A stretch of DNA of 64,000 nucleotides from VAYN01 sp964540905 (GTDB lineage Bacteria > Actinomycetota > Thermoleophilia > Solirubrobacterales > 70-9), in the NCBI GenBank assembly GCA_964540905.1, contig CAZIOS010000004.1, positions 62,001-126,000 of the forward strand. Reading direction: 5' to 3'. Below, piece by piece: positions 16,336 through 24,716 of this stretch. A program made the position numbers and the translations under genes. The notes beneath the pieces are model-generated. The model was given only the letters and a program-made list of their open reading frames with translations, was not told the origin of the DNA and did no database searches. Numbering within the stretch: the stretch's first letter is position 1; each line of letters begins with the position of its first letter.

Positions 16336-17691
16336 ATGATGAGAACAACGCTCCCGATCCTCGCTCTCACGATCCTGCTCGCGCTGCTCGGCCTGGGCGC
16401 GACGGCGGCGCAGGCGACGACGGGGCTCGCCCGGGCCCACGGCTTCGCGCCGCGCCGGGTCGTCGTCAAGTTCGCCGGCGAGGGTGGCGCCCGGGCGCTG
16501 CGGCTGCCCAGCGGCGCCAGCGTCGCCGGGTCGGCGACGGCGCTGCGCGGCAACCCCCGCGTCGACTACGCCGAGCCGGACTACCTGGCCACCGCCTCCG
16601 CGATCGGCGCCGAACCCGGCTTCGTGCTGCCCGACGACCCCGGCACCCTCGGCGGCGCCTCCGAAGCCGCCGCCAGCGCCGGCGACTGGGCCTACAAGCA
16701 GTGGGACTTCCTGCCCTTCGAAGGCGAACCGACGCCGCGCCTGCCGACCTCGCTCGGCGGCATCGACGCGGTCGGCGCCTGGCGCAACCTCGCCGCCGCC
16801 GGGCGCCCGGGCGCCGAAGGCGTCACCGTCGCCGTGCTCGACACCGGCATCGCCTACCGCGACAAGGGCGGCGCCTTCCTGCGCAGCCCCGACTTCGGCG
16901 CCAACGAGTTCGTCAAGGGCTACGACTTCGTCGAAAACGACCGGGTGCCGCTGGACGAAAACGGGCACGGCACCCACGTCGCCGGGACGATCGCCGAGAA
17001 GACCGACAACGCGATCGGCCTCACCGGGCTCGCCTACGGGGCGAAGCTGATGCCGGTGCGGGTACTCGACAAACACGGCCGCGGCGCCGCCAGCGACATC
17101 GCCAAGGGCATCCGCTTCGCCGTCGCCCACCACGCCCAGGTGATCAACATGAGCTTCAACTTCGGCTGCGGCAAGAAGGTGCCCGAGGTCGACGAAGCGC
17201 TGCGCGACGCCTACCAGCACGGCGTCGTCACCGTCGCCTCGGTCGGCAACCTCGGCTCCGAGACCTGCGTCGCCGAGCCGGCGACCGGGCCGCGGGTGAT
17301 CGGCGTCGGCGGCACCACCGAGGGCGGCTGCCTCGGCAACTACTCGCTGGCCGGCCCCGGCGTCGACCTCGTCGCCCCCGGCGGCGGCGAACCGATCCCC
17401 GGCTGCGCCTCGGTCTCGGACCGGCCGATCTATCAGGTGACGCTGGACGGCGCCAGCACCAGGCTGTTCGCGATCCCCGGCAACTACGTCGGCACCTCGA
17501 TGGCGGCCGCCCACGTCTCCGGCGTCGCCGCGATGGTCCTCGCCAGCGGCGTGCTCAGCAAGCGGCTGACGCCGCAGGCGCGCGTCGACGCGGTCGCGCG
17601 GCGGCTGCGGACGACCGCCCGCAGCATCGGCCTGCCGGCGGCCCAGCAGGGCGCGGGGCTGATCGACGCCGCAGCGGCCACCGCCCCCTGA
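16336..17691 (+). CDS. Secreted S8-family (subtilisin-like) serine peptidase
   Basis: The 451-residue protein has a signal peptide (residues 1 to about 28: RTT, a hydrophobic core, then QA), a short propeptide (VVVKFAGEGGAR through NPRVDYAEPDYLA) and a subtilase domain. The triad is visible as DTG (Asp169), HGTHVAGT (His211) and GTSMAAAH (Ser388); the oxyanion Asn is in SVGN (305). It is probably an extracellular protease. ATG 16336 and 16339 are tandem; the first is used. It faces a universal stress gene with only 11 bases between stops. Confidence 0.93.
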   Translation: MMRTTLPILALTILLALLGLGATAAQATTGLARAHGFAPRRVVVKFAGEGGARALRLPSGASVAGSATALRGNPRVDYAEPDYLATASAIGAEPGFVLPDDPGTLGGASEAAASAGDWAYKQWDFLPFEGEPTPRLPTSLGGIDAVGAWRNLAAAGRPGAEGVTVAVLDTGIAYRDKGGAFLRSPDFGANEFVKGYDFVENDRVPLDENGHGTHVAGTIAEKTDNAIGLTGLAYGAKLMPVRVLDKHGRGAASDIAKGIRFAVAHHAQVINMSFNFGCGKKVPEVDEALRDAYQHGVVTVASVGNLGSETCVAEPATGPRVIGVGGTTEGGCLGNYSLAGPGVDLVAPGGGEPIPGCASVSDRPIYQVTLDGASTRLFAIPGNYVGTSMAAAHVSGVAAMVLASGVLSKRLTPQARVDAVARRLRTTARSIGLPAAQQGAGLIDAAAATAP

Positions 17692-17707
17692 GGTCAGGTG
17701 CCTCAGG
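17687..17707. terminator. Bidirectional stop-codon hairpin between convergent genes
   Basis: CCTGAGG and CCTCAGG pair perfectly around TCAGGTG. The TGA of the peptidase lies in the left arm and the reverse TGA of the stress gene lies in the right arm, so one dyad serves both ends. There is no T-run. Similar geometry occurs at 34279. Confidence 0.45.
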
Positions 17708-18146
17708 TGGTCCTGACGATAATTACGCTGCAGGGTGCGTGGTGCGAGACGTTGTTGGGGACGCTGCCGAGCAGGTAGCGCCGCGCCCCGGTCATCCCCT
17801 TGTTGCCGACCACGATCAGGTCGGCACTGGTCTGTTCGGCGACGTTGAGGATCGCCTCGGCGGGATCGGCCTCGACCGGGTGGGTCTGGACCTCGATCCC
17901 CTCTTTGCGCGCTGCCGCGGCGGCGGCTTCGAGCACCAGGTTGACGTCCTCGCGCGGGCCGATCTCGTGCTGGACGTCGGCCGGGGCATCGCTCTGCTCG
18001 CCCTGCACGCGGCGGCTGGGGACCGGCGCGTAGGCGCTGACGATGCCGAGCTGGGCGCCGGAGAGCTTGGCCAGGTCGACCGCCTGCCGCACTGCCTCGC
18101 CGGCGCTCTCCGAGCCGTCGGTCCCAACCACGATGCGAGTGAACAC
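17703..18146 (-). CDS. Universal stress protein (UspA family)
   Basis: The 147-residue protein starts FTRIVVGTDGSESAGEAVRQAVDLA and ends with ADLIVVGNKGMTGARRYLLGSVPNNVSHHAPCSVIIVR. The G-x2-G-x9-G-S/T nucleotide-binding pattern of ATP-binding Usp proteins is intact. The GTG start (18146) has a strong AGGAGG seven bases upstream, and TAGTAT is a likely -10 box near 18180. It is thus one of the few clearly leadered genes here. Role: general stress physiology. Confidence 0.92.
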   Translation of the reverse strand: MFTRIVVGTDGSESAGEAVRQAVDLAKLSGAQLGIVSAYAPVPSRRVQGEQSDAPADVQHEIGPREDVNLVLEAAAAAARKEGIEVQTHPVEADPAEAILNVAEQTSADLIVVGNKGMTGARRYLLGSVPNNVSHHAPCSVIIVRTT

Positions 18147-18217
18147 GCCGCCTCCTCTGCTCGGTCGCTGAACCCGGCCGATACTAACGCGCGGTTCCTC
18201 GGGCACGCATTGCGCGG

Positions 18218-18379
18218 CTAGGGAACTGCGCGACGGTGGGGCGGGGGGAAATGGAGGCCGTGGAAGTGGGCGGGGCCGATCGCGGTCGGGGTCGAGACCA
18301 GGCGCACGATCGCGATCGCCATCGAGGCGACCAGGCAGACGACCAGCACCACCATCCCCACTTTCCAGATCCACGGCAC
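18218..18379 (-). CDS. Small single-helix membrane protein (53 residues)
   Basis: The GTG start gives PWIWKVGMVVLVVCLVASMA, then a basic stretch and a Pro/His-rich tail (HFHGLHFPPPHRR). One membrane segment spans about residues 8-28. The start is supported by TAGGGT exactly seven bases upstream, matching the leaderless pattern of its neighbours. It is divergent from the MBL gene with a 44-base gap. No family is recognised. It could be easily missed because of its length. Confidence 0.6.
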   Translation of the reverse strand: MPWIWKVGMVVLVVCLVASMAIAIVRLVSTPTAIGPAHFHGLHFPPPHRRAVP

Positions 18380-18423
18380 GCGGCGAACCCTAGCCGCCGC
18401 TCGGCTCGGCTAGGCTGGCCGGC

Positions 18424-19140
18424 ATGGGACTGGAGCGGGTGGCCGACGGGGTCTGGCTGCTGCGGGGCGACTTCCGCGGCGCGATGAACGTCTACTTCAT
18501 CGAAGACGGCGACGGCGTCGTCCAGTTCGACGCCGGGACCAAGGGAATGCGCAGGAAGGCGAAGGCCGCGGGCGAGCAGCTCGGCGGCGTCAAACGCGTC
18601 GTCCTCGGCCACGCCCACGCCGACCATCGCGGCACCGCCCCCTACCTCGGGGCGCCGGTCCACTGCCACCCCGACGAAGTCGCCGACGCCGAGGGCGACG
18701 CCGCGATCGCCCCCTACATGGACCTCGCGCAGCTGCCGGTGGCCTGGGTGCGCCGGATCTACCCCTTCCTGCTGCGGCACTGGGACGGCGGCGCCGTGAA
18801 GATCGCCGGCACCGTCGCCGAGGGCGACGAGGTCGCCGGCTTCCGCGTCCTCCACTTCCCCGGCCACGCGCCGGGGCTGATCGGCCTCTGGCGCGAGAGC
18901 GACCGGGTGGCGCTGGTCAGCGACGTCGTCTACCTGGTCGACTCGGCGCGGCTGAAACCGCTGCCCGCGGGCGAGGCCAGCGTCCCCCACCCGGCCTGGG
19001 CCTGGGACCACCGGCAGGCGAAGGAATCGGTGCGCAAGCTGGCGGCGCTCGACCCGAAGGTGGTCGCCGCCGGGCACGAGCGGCCGCTGCGCGGCGAGAG
19101 CCTGCGGGCGACCCTGGAGCGGGCGGCCGAGAAGCACTGA
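18424..19140 (+). CDS. MBL-fold (metallo-beta-lactamase superfamily) hydrolase
   Basis: The 238-residue protein has the HAHADH zinc motif (VLGHAHADHRG), a later FPGHAPG and a final GHERPL, the usual order of metal ligands. The N-terminus (VADGVWLLRGDFRGAMNVYFIEDGDGVVQFDAG) is typical of small glyoxalase-II-like members. The substrate cannot be told from sequence. TAGGCT lies seven bases before the ATG. Confidence 0.88.
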   Translation: MGLERVADGVWLLRGDFRGAMNVYFIEDGDGVVQFDAGTKGMRRKAKAAGEQLGGVKRVVLGHAHADHRGTAPYLGAPVHCHPDEVADAEGDAAIAPYMDLAQLPVAWVRRIYPFLLRHWDGGAVKIAGTVAEGDEVAGFRVLHFPGHAPGLIGLWRESDRVALVSDVVYLVDSARLKPLPAGEASVPHPAWAWDHRQAKESVRKLAALDPKVVAAGHERPLRGESLRATLERAAEKH

Positions 19141-19189
19141 GCCGGCGAGGGCGCCGTCGCGCCCGCCGCTGCCATAAGTTGCCTGCCTG

Positions 19190-21568
19190 ATGATCGGGAC
19201 CTACGCCTCGGTGGCGCTGATCTGCGCCGTCTCGATGCTCGCGGGCCGCGCCCTGCTCTCGCTTGCGGGGCGGCGGACGTGGTCGTGGCTGGAGCCGGCG
19301 GTCGGCTTCGGCGCGGTGCTGACCGTGACCGGGGTGCTGGCGCGGGCGCCGGGCCACGGGACCAGCGCCACGCTCGGCGTCGTCCTCCTCGTCCTCGTCG
19401 CCGCGGCGCTGGCCTGGCGCTTCGACTACGGCGCTCCGGGAGCGTTGCGGGCGGGGCTGCCGGTGGCGATCGTGGTGCTGCTGGCGCTGGCGATCCCGTT
19501 CGCGGTCAGCGGCCGCTGGGGCCTGCTCGGGGTCGGCTTCAACAACGACCTCGGCCTGCACCTGGCCTGGGCCGAGTGGCTGCGCAGCGGCTTCGGGCCG
19601 GCGCCGGACCCGGGCTACCCGCTGGGGCCGCACGGGCTCGCCGTCGCGATCGCCGCGGTGCCCGGCATCGGCCTCGGCCAGGCCTTCGTCGGCGAGATCG
19701 TCGCGATCGGCGTCCTCACCGGGCTGACCGCGCTCGCCGCCGTGCGCGAGCTGGCGCCGGGACGGCGCACGGTCGCCGCGGCGATGGTCGCCCTCCCCTA
19801 CCTCGCCGCCTCCTACTTCGCCCAGGGTGCCTTCAAGGAGACCACCGAGGCGCTGCTGGCGCTCGCCTTCGCGATCTACCTGACGACCATCGACAGGGCG
19901 ACCGGCGCCGCCCCCCTCGCCCTGGCCGGCGGCATCTTCTTCTCCTACAGCGCCGCCGGGCTCGCCTGGCCGCTGGCGATCGCCGCCCTCTGGAGCCTGA
20001 CCCAGCCGGCGGTGCGGCGGGCACTGCGGCCGCGGGCGCTGCTGCGCTTCCTGCTGCGGCCGCTGACGCTGCTGGCGATCGTCGTCCTCGCCGGGCTGGC
20101 GCTGGCGGCGGCGGTCGGGCCCTTCGGCTTCATCCACGGCTTCAAGCAGGTCGCCGCCAGCAACACCTACGGCCCCGTCTCCCCGGTCGAGGCGCTGGGC
20201 GTCTGGCCGGCCTCCAACTACCGCCTCGAAGCGGCGATCGGCGGCGCCCACCTGACCGGGCTGGCGGGGGCGATCGCGGTGCTGGCGCTGCTCGCCGGCG
20301 TCGCCTGGTGGGTGTGGCGCGACGAGCTGACGATCCCGGTCGCGCTCGGCGCCGGCGGGCTCCTCTACCTCGTCTCGCTTCCCTCCAGCGGCGACTACTC
20401 CCAGGCCAAGGCCCTGATCATCGTCGCGCCGCTGGCGATGCTGGTCGCGATTAAGCCGCTGATGGCCGAGCTGCCGGGGCGGGGTCGCCGGCGCGATCGA
20501 GGTTTGTCCCGCTATCCGGGGCAAAGCTCAATCACGCCCGGAGACGAGGAGCCCCGGCGGCGGTTCGGGGCACTGGTGCGGGTTGGCTGGGCAGTGCTGG
20601 CGGTGGCGTTCGTCGGCGGCAGCGTCTACTCGAGCTTCCTGGCGCTGCGCGACGCCCCGGTCGGGCCGCCCGGGCACGGGGCCGAGCTGCAGGCCTTCCT
20701 GCCGATCGTCCACGGCAAGCCGGTGCTCTACGCCGGCCAGGATCGCTACGCCGCCTACGACCTGCTCGGCGCCGACACCCACGTGCCGCTGGTCGAGTTC
20801 CCCGACGTCGCCGTCTCGCCCAACCCGGAAAAGCCGTTCGACACCGGCGACGCCTACAGCCCGATCGACTTCGACTCCTTCTCGCGCGGGACCCTCGACC
20901 GCTTCCAGTACGTGATCACCGGCCGCGCCGCCTGGAACAGCCAGGCCCCGCCCAACTTCAAGCGGATCGCCGCCACCCCCTCCTTCGTGCTCTGGGAAAG
21001 GACCGGACCGACGCCGCCGAACCGCCACGTCCTGCTCGAGGGGACCGAGGCCGCCGCCAGGGCGGACTGCGCCGCGCCGGAGATCAGGATCCTGCTCGCC
21101 AACCGCGGCCGCGCCTCGCTCTTCCCCGACGCGGTGATCGGCGGCAAAGACGGCTGGGAAGACGGCAGCGTGCTCGGCACCGGCGCAGCGACGGCGCAGA
21201 CGCTGGACCTGCCGGCGGGCAGCTGGGACCTCTCGCTGCAGTACTTCTCCCCCTTCGGCCTGACCCTCTCGGCGCCCGGCTTCGAAGCACCGCTGGTGGC
21301 GGCGCTCGACGGCCAGCGGCCGAACACGATCAGCCTCGGCAACAGCGGCCAGTTCTGGCCCGCCGGCCGCTTCCACAGCAGGGGCGGCAAGGTCGAATTC
21401 ACGCTCGCGACGGCCGCCGCCAGCACCCTGCAGAGCCTGACCGGCTACGACGGCAAGGCCTACGTCGGCGAGCTGGTCGCGGTGCCGGCCAAGCCGCACC
21501 GGATCGTGCCGCTCTCTCAAGCCTGCGGCCACTGGATCGACTGGTACGAAGCGGGCGAAGCGCCCTGA
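19190..21568 (+). CDS. Large multi-spanning membrane protein, possibly GT-C-like
   Basis: The 792-residue protein has around 12 hydrophobic segments in its first 450 residues, a short charged loop (about 428-455) and one more segment (462-482). A soluble C-terminal domain of about 300 residues follows (FNSQAPPNFKRIAATPSFVLWERTG, then a beta-rich end). An acidic loop after the early helices (FNNDLGLHLAWAEWLRSG) recalls GT-C glycosyltransferases. I cannot name a substrate. The charged loop holds a palindrome (20499-20529) with codons unlike the rest of the gene. Confidence 0.65.
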   Translation: MIGTYASVALICAVSMLAGRALLSLAGRRTWSWLEPAVGFGAVLTVTGVLARAPGHGTSATLGVVLLVLVAAALAWRFDYGAPGALRAGLPVAIVVLLALAIPFAVSGRWGLLGVGFNNDLGLHLAWAEWLRSGFGPAPDPGYPLGPHGLAVAIAAVPGIGLGQAFVGEIVAIGVLTGLTALAAVRELAPGRRTVAAAMVALPYLAASYFAQGAFKETTEALLALAFAIYLTTIDRATGAAPLALAGGIFFSYSAAGLAWPLAIAALWSLTQPAVRRALRPRALLRFLLRPLTLLAIVVLAGLALAAAVGPFGFIHGFKQVAASNTYGPVSPVEALGVWPASNYRLEAAIGGAHLTGLAGAIAVLALLAGVAWWVWRDELTIPVALGAGGLLYLVSLPSSGDYSQAKALIIVAPLAMLVAIKPLMAELPGRGRRRDRGLSRYPGQSSITPGDEEPRRRFGALVRVGWAVLAVAFVGGSVYSSFLALRDAPVGPPGHGAELQAFLPIVHGKPVLYAGQDRYAAYDLLGADTHVPLVEFPDVAVSPNPEKPFDTGDAYSPIDFDSFSRGTLDRFQYVITGRAAWNSQAPPNFKRIAATPSFVLWERTGPTPPNRHVLLEGTEAAARADCAAPEIRILLANRGRASLFPDAVIGGKDGWEDGSVLGTGAATAQTLDLPAGSWDLSLQYFSPFGLTLSAPGFEAPLVAALDGQRPNTISLGNSGQFWPAGRFHSRGGKVEFTLATAAASTLQSLTGYDGKAYVGELVAVPAKPHRIVPLSQACGHWIDWYEAGEAP
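20499..20529. repeat. Palindrome E inside the 19190 membrane-protein gene
   Basis: GAGGTTTGTCCC and GGGGCAAAGCTC form a 12-pair stem (one mismatch, one G-T pair) around GCTATCC. The reading frame passes through it as about 14 residues using TTG, TAT, CAA, TCA and GGA codons, which are scarce in the flanks. It may be a small palindromic element that inserted in frame in a tolerant cytoplasmic loop. Confidence 0.45.
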
Positions 21569-22498
21569 TCAGACGGCCTTGGCGGCCAAGCGCTCGGGCG
21601 AGACCCGGACGACGTCCCAGACCAGGTGCAGCTTCTCCAGGCCGTCGATGACGAGGGCGGAGATGTCGAGCTGGAAGCGGCCGAGGCCGTGGGTGGAGGA
21701 GGTCGGGAAGGCGTGGTGGTTGTTGTGCCAGGCCTCGCCGAAGGTCGGGATCGCGATCAGGGCCAGGTTGCGCGACTGGTCGCCGGTCTCGAAGTCGCGG
21801 CTGCCGAAGACGTGGCAGAGCGAGTTGATGCTGTAGGTGAAGTGGTGGAGGACGAAGACGCGGACCAGCCCGCCCCAGAGCAGTCCGGTGAGGGCGGCGA
21901 AGAGGGTGCCGCCGATCGCCCAGCCGAGCGCGAAGGGCAGGAGGAGGCCACCGATCGCCCAGTAGATGAAGGTGCGGTCAACCCAGCTGATCGTCGGGTC
22001 CTTGAGCAGGTCCGGCGCGTAGCGCTCCTTGTTGCCGCGCTGGGTGTGGATGAAGAGCCAGCCCATGTGAGCGTGGTAGAAGCCCTTCAGCGCCCCCGAC
22101 CAGCCGTGGCCGTGGTCGACGTGGGGGCTGTGCGGATCCCCCAGTTCGTCGGAGAAGGCGTGGTGCTTGCGGTGGTCGGCGACCCAGGAGATCACCGGAC
22201 CCTCGATCGCCGCCGAGCCGAGGATCGCCAGCAGCCCGTGCAGCCACGGCTTCGCCTTGAAGGCGCGGTGGGTGAGGTGGCGGTGGAAGCCGACCGTGAT
22301 CCCGAGCCCGGTCAGCGTGTAGAGGACGACGAAGAGGAGGACGTCGCTCCAGTGCAGCGCCTTGCCCCAGACCTGCCAGGCGGCGAGGCCGATCGCGACG
22401 AAGGGGATCAGCGTCACCAGGCCGGTGATGATGCGGTCGCGGGTCTCGTTCGCGACGGGCTGGATGTCGGACGGGAGCGGGCCGGCGGCGGAGGACAT
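21569..22498 (-). CDS. Acyl-CoA / acyl-lipid delta-9-type fatty acid desaturase
   Basis: This 309-residue membrane di-iron enzyme has the three histidine boxes HRHLTH (72-77), HRKHH (109-113) and HNNHH (258-262) among four membrane segments. It should introduce a double bond into membrane acyl chains, using oxygen and an electron donor. The start is ATG with TATGAT eight bases upstream. It is divergent from a cyclopropane synthase gene, whose product modifies such double bonds. Confidence 0.93.
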   Translation of the reverse strand: MSSAAGPLPSDIQPVANETRDRIITGLVTLIPFVAIGLAAWQVWGKALHWSDVLLFVVLYTLTGLGITVGFHRHLTHRAFKAKPWLHGLLAILGSAAIEGPVISWVADHRKHHAFSDELGDPHSPHVDHGHGWSGALKGFYHAHMGWLFIHTQRGNKERYAPDLLKDPTISWVDRTFIYWAIGGLLLPFALGWAIGGTLFAALTGLLWGGLVRVFVLHHFTYSINSLCHVFGSRDFETGDQSRNLALIAIPTFGEAWHNNHHAFPTSSTHGLGRFQLDISALVIDGLEKLHLVWDVVRVSPERLAAKAV

Positions 22499-22586
22499 TG
22501 CCGGCGATCATAGGGACCAAACCTGAACCATGGTGTGAACTTGTCATGAATCGGTGTCGCGTCGGGCCGGTTGTTAGGGTCAGGCG

Positions 22587-23798
22587 ATGCCGTTCGCCAC
22601 CACCGCGCCGCTGCGACGGGAGATCGAAGCGAGGCTGCCGGAGCGGCCGTTCACGGTCGAGTTCTGGGACGGCACCAGCCTGCCCTCGACCTCCGGCGAC
22701 GGCCCCACCTTCAGCGTCCGCTCGCCCCGCGCTGCCGCCCACGCCCTGCGCGCCCCCGGCCAGCTCGGCCTCGGCCGCGCCTACGTCAGCGGCGAGCTCG
22801 AGGTCGACGACATCGACGCCGTGATCGCCCTGCTCGACGGCTGGCAGCCGCCGACCCTCGACGGCGCCGACAAGCGGGCGCTCCTGCTCGCCGCCGTCCG
22901 CGCCGCCGGCCTGACCCCGCCGCCGCCGCGCCCGCGGGCGGAGCTGCGCCCCAGCGGCCGCCGCCACAGCAAGGAGCGCGACGCCCGCGCCGTGCGCCAC
23001 CACTACGACGTCTCGAACGAGTTCTTCGAGCTCTTCCTCGGCCCGACCATGGTCTACAGCTGCGCGATCTTCGCCCGCGGGGCGGAGACGCTGGAGCAGG
23101 CGCAGGAGGAGAAGCTGGAGACGGTTGCCCGCAAGCTGGAGCTGAAAGAGGGCGACCGGGTGCTCGACGTCGGCTGCGGCTGGGGCGGCTTCCCGCTCTG
23201 GGCGGCGACCAGGCACGGCGCCAGCGTCCTCGGCATCACCCTCTCGGCGCCGCAGGCGGAGCGGGCGCGGCAGCGGGCCGAGGAGGCCGGCGTCGCCGAC
23301 CGGGTCGAGATCCGGGTGATGGACTACCGCGACCTCGCCGGCAGCGGCGAACGCTTCGACGCGATCGCCAGCATCGGCATGGTCGAGCACGTCGGCGCCT
23401 CCCAGATCGACGTCTATGCCCACACCCTGGCGGGGCTGCTGGAGCCAGGCGGGCGGCTGCTCAACCACGGCATCACTCGCCTGCGCCACAGCGACGCCGA
23501 GGCCGGTGCCTTCTCCGAGCGCTACGTCTTCCCCGATGCGGCGCCGCTGCACCTCTCGCGCAACCTGCTGGCGCTGGAACGGGCCGGCTTCGTCACCCAC
23601 CACGTCGAGGACTTCGCGCCCGACTACGCCGAGACCCTGCGCCATTGGATCGAGCGCCTCGACGCGAACCTCGACGAGGCAATCCGCCTCGCCGGTCCCG
23701 AACGCGTCCGCGTCTGGCGCCTCTACCTGCGAGCCGCCCGCAACGGCTTCCTCAACGGCTTCACCTCGATTTACCAGGCGCGCTGCGAGCGGGCCTGA
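22587..23798 (+). CDS. Cyclopropane-fatty-acyl-phospholipid synthase
   Basis: This 403-residue SAM-dependent methyltransferase has an N-terminal lipid-binding domain and a Rossmann domain with VLDVGCGWGGF, plus AVRHHYDVSNEFFELFLGPTMVYSCAIF, a hallmark of the Cfa/CMAS family. It adds a methylene bridge to unsaturated phospholipid chains, or a methyl branch in some relatives. TAGGGT lies six bases before the ATG. The divergent desaturase could supply its substrate bond. Confidence 0.92.
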   Translation: MPFATTAPLRREIEARLPERPFTVEFWDGTSLPSTSGDGPTFSVRSPRAAAHALRAPGQLGLGRAYVSGELEVDDIDAVIALLDGWQPPTLDGADKRALLLAAVRAAGLTPPPPRPRAELRPSGRRHSKERDARAVRHHYDVSNEFFELFLGPTMVYSCAIFARGAETLEQAQEEKLETVARKLELKEGDRVLDVGCGWGGFPLWAATRHGASVLGITLSAPQAERARQRAEEAGVADRVEIRVMDYRDLAGSGERFDAIASIGMVEHVGASQIDVYAHTLAGLLEPGGRLLNHGITRLRHSDAEAGAFSERYVFPDAAPLHLSRNLLALERAGFVTHHVEDFAPDYAETLRHWIERLDANLDEAIRLAGPERVRVWRLYLRAARNGFLNGFTSIYQARCERA

Positions 23799-23824
23799 GG
23801 CGCCTCTCCCGGGGCTGTTAACCT

Positions 23825-23846
23825 TTGACACCCTATGCGGTGTCAA
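23825..23846. promoter_or_regulatory. Palindrome across the start of an XRE gene
   Basis: TTGACACC and GGTGTCAA are perfect eight-base arms; the loop CTATGC contains the ATG at 23835. It looks like an autoregulatory operator for the XRE-nucleotidyltransferase pair. The left arm also contains the -35 consensus TTGACA, so the true start might lie downstream. Confidence 0.5.
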
Positions 23847-24200
23847 GGTGATCTATCGAGGCTGCTGGTGGCGACGCGCCGGCAACACGGCCTCAGTCAG
23901 CGCCGGCTGGCGCTGCGGGCGGGCACCAGCCAGGACGCGATCAGCAGGATCGAGCGCGGCGTCGAGGCGCCGACCCTGGAACGCTTCGAGCAGTTGATGC
24001 TGGCGATGGGGGAAGCCGTCACGGTCGGCGTCGAGGCGCTCGACGGGCGGGTCCCGGCCGACCAGCTGGCCGCAGCCGGGAGGATGACGGCGGCGGAGCG
24101 CTTTCGCGAGGCCGCCTCCTGGAACCTGCTGGCGTCGCAGCTGCAGGCGGCGGGGGACCGTGCTCGGCGGAGCTCCGCGCAGCGCGGGGACTCTCAGTGA
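23835..24200 (+). CDS. XRE-family HTH protein, likely antitoxin/regulator of module 1
   Basis: The 121-residue protein has a Cro/C1 helix-turn-helix at about 9-58 (VATRRQHGLSQRRLALRAGTSQDAISRIERG) and a helical tail. Its stop overlaps the start of a nucleotidyltransferase gene (GTGA). That layout is one seen in MNT- or AbiE-like toxin-antitoxin systems. The start could be ATG 23835, inside a palindrome, or GTG 23868, preceded by TATCGA at leaderless distance. The antitoxin role is inferred. Confidence 0.8.
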   Translation: MRCQGDLSRLLVATRRQHGLSQRRLALRAGTSQDAISRIERGVEAPTLERFEQLMLAMGEAVTVGVEALDGRVPADQLAAAGRMTAAERFREAASWNLLASQLQAAGDRARRSSAQRGDSQ

Positions 24201-24709
24201 TCGACAGCACCGCGGGCAGCGGGCGCCCGCTCGACGTCCAACGCCTGATCGAGACGCTCGCCCGCCACCGGGTGGATTACGTCATCATCGGCGGTCTCGC
24301 GACCCAGGTCCATGGCCACCGCCGCACGACGATGGACCTCGACCTCACCCCGGCGCCCGACCCCGAGAACTTCCGGCGGCTCGCCGCGGCGCTGAGCGAG
24401 TTGGACGCGAAACCGGTCGACCCCAACCTCGCTCAGGGCGATATCCCGGCCACCGACCCGGAGCGTCTGGCGATCGCGGCGATCGTCCCGCCGCTGCAGA
24501 CGCGCCACGGTCAGCTTCACGTCCTCAAGGAACCGAAGGGTGCACGGGAGTTCGCGCGCCTGAGGGAGGCGGCGCTAGTCATCGAGGTCGACGGCATCGA
24601 GATCGCGATCGCCTCCCTCGACGACCTGATCCGGATGAAGCGCGCCGCCGGCCGGCCGCAGGACCGCGACGACATCGCCGCCCTCACCGCTCTCGAGCGA
24701 GACGGCTGA
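24197..24709 (+). CDS. Minimal nucleotidyltransferase-fold protein, toxin-like partner of module 1
   Basis: The 170-residue protein has YVIIGGLATQVHGHRRTTMDLDLT, the GG-x-A and D-x-D signature of the DNA polymerase beta-like nucleotidyltransferase fold. A later region, EIAIASLDDLIRMKRAAGRPQDRDDIAAL, is typical of AbiEii-like and related proteins. The GTG start overlaps the XRE gene. Such enzymes can modify tRNA or proteins in toxin systems, but activity here is not shown by the sequence. Confidence 0.78.
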   Translation: MIDSTAGSGRPLDVQRLIETLARHRVDYVIIGGLATQVHGHRRTTMDLDLTPAPDPENFRRLAAALSELDAKPVDPNLAQGDIPATDPERLAIAAIVPPLQTRHGQLHVLKEPKGAREFARLREAALVIEVDGIEIAIASLDDLIRMKRAAGRPQDRDDIAALTALERDG

Positions 24710-24716
24710 CGGCTCG

